Shown here: in pieces, positions 53,046-64,000 of the stretch
How the letters are laid out: each line of letters starts with the position of its first letter
Position numbering within the stretch: the first letter of the stretch is position 1
From: Chondrilla cf. caribensis
Taxonomy: Eukaryota > Porifera > Demospongiae > Chondrillida > Chondrillidae
Assembly (NCBI GenBank): GCA_964020155.1
Contig: OZ026548.1
Span: forward strand, 3,956,397 to 4,020,396
Direction of reading: 5' to 3'
Length of the DNA stretch: 64,000 bases
Program-made: the position numbers and the translations under genes
Notes under the pieces: model-generated
Databases searched by the model: none
What the model was told of the DNA's origin: nothing
Seen by the model: the letters and a program-made list of their open reading frames with translations, nothing else

Positions 53046-53448
53046 CTAGCAAGTGAGCCCGCCTTTGGCAGGCTCACCTGCTACACCGAGTCGTGTGCAA
53101 TCGAGTCAGGCCCAGCCACTCTTGAACCATCTTCACTGGTGGCAACAGAGGTTAGTTGCTATTATATTACAACGACGGTAAGTTTAAAATTTGATCATTG
53201 CACTACAGCCAATTGAATCACCCGATAATCGGAAGTTACTAGAATGATAATTAAAAATGGCCATCAGCCAAGCACGAAGGAAAACTGGAAATTGAAGGTT
53301 CTCCACATGGACAGTTAAACGGTCGATTTTAACCCATGGAGGACACTTCCCGAACTGTACTTCAATCTCTGAGAGTTTGGTGGTGCCCTGTGCAGTAGTT
53401 TTTGCCCGAATCGCGAACAAACAAACAAACAAACGAACTGAATTATAT
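53046..53448 (-). mobile_element. Helitron-like non-autonomous element
   Basis: On the - strand the block ends with a hairpin (GTGAGCC ... GGCTCAC) followed four bases later by CTAG and then a T of the flank, the usual 3' terminus of a Helitron. The other end is less clear; TCAGTTCGTTTGTTTG near 53,440 is a candidate TC start. No Rep-helicase sequence inside. Confidence 0.5.
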
Positions 53449-53453
53449 ATATA

Positions 53454-53630
53454 CAGTGAAACCTCCCTAATCCGACACCTCTATAATCCAACATTCTCTC
53501 TAATCTGACCATTATATGAGGTACAGTCACCATGCGTAAGTATGGTAAGAGGCACTCCATAATCCAACAATCTCCTAATCCGACATTATTCTTAGGTCCC
53601 ATTGAGTGTCGGATTAGAGAGGTTTCACTG
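53454..53630. mobile_element. Tigger/pogo-like MITE, CAGTGAAACCTC ends
   Basis: CAGTGAAACCTCCCTAATCC at the left and the complement of CAGTGAAACCTCTCTAATCC at the right, with TA on both flanks. Several TAATCCGACA words occur inside. Non-coding, 177 bp. Confidence 0.8.
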
Positions 53631-53661
53631 TAGATGTACCAAAGTACCATGCGTAATAATA

Positions 53662-63974
<10,313 letters not shown>

Positions 63975-64000
63975 CTGTCAGGGCAGAAGGCAGGAACATC

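Larger units (their letters stand above)
52688..53661. other. Intergenic region between DCPS and RAD54B 3' ends
   Basis: Converging 3' flanks. Apart from the Helitron-like block and the Tigger-like MITE listed separately, I see only A+T-rich DNA with GTACAT words. Confidence 0.6.

Noticed and set aside
53184..53432. 82-codon minus-strand frame as a RAD54B last exon
   Set aside because: It lies within the Helitron-like block and has no resemblance to the RAD54B C-terminus.

Overview
The window is animal nuclear DNA. Genes are split into many short exons with GT-AG introns (and one GC-AG intron), introns are small, intergenic gaps are often under 200 bp, and the non-coding DNA is full of (CA)n/(GT)n tracts, TACGTA/GTACAT-rich sequence, MITE-like hairpins and decayed retroelements. 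ERMARD, RNF168-type, NDC80 and RAD54B genes indicate a metazoan. The compactness and transposon types suggest an early-branching marine invertebrate, possibly a sponge; that last step is an inference I cannot prove from the sequence. Gene identities come from translating exons by eye and comparing them with remembered family motifs. Exon borders were accepted only where reading phases agreed, except where stated.

Layout. (1) 1-13,190 and about 23,870-36,021 are two direct copies of one 12-13 kb block. Each copy holds an unrecognised fast-evolving gene (called gene A here), an MBD4-like DNA glycosylase and an XRCC3-like RAD51 paralogue, all on the + strand. (2) The spacer between the copies (13,191-23,870) holds only the 3' end of a Notchless (NLE1) gene, long CA repeats and a 4.15-kb transposon with about 95-bp inverted ends and a 9-bp target duplication. 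That transposon contains a smaller MITE, a decayed retrotransposon with a restriction-like endonuclease, and a decayed GIN/Ty3-type integrase. (3) 36,081-39,107 (+) is an RNF168-like ubiquitin ligase. (4) On the - strand ERMARD (39,303-46,058) follows NDC80 (46,224-50,551). NDC80 shares a 63-bp divergent promoter gap with DCPS (+, 50,615-52,687). (5) 53,662-63,974 (-) is most of RAD54B, whose N-terminus lies beyond the window.

Four genes of DNA repair or damage signalling (MBD4, XRCC3, RNF168, RAD54B) and one mitotic gene (NDC80) sit in 64 kb. The most unusual object is gene A. It has two modules with the same exon-phase pattern and a beta-trefoil-like look. Its exons 2-5 differ more between the two copies than the introns beside them do, while MBD4 and XRCC3 in the same blocks are almost identical. 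The duplication could be real or could be two haplotypes placed in tandem by an assembler; the sequence alone cannot decide.
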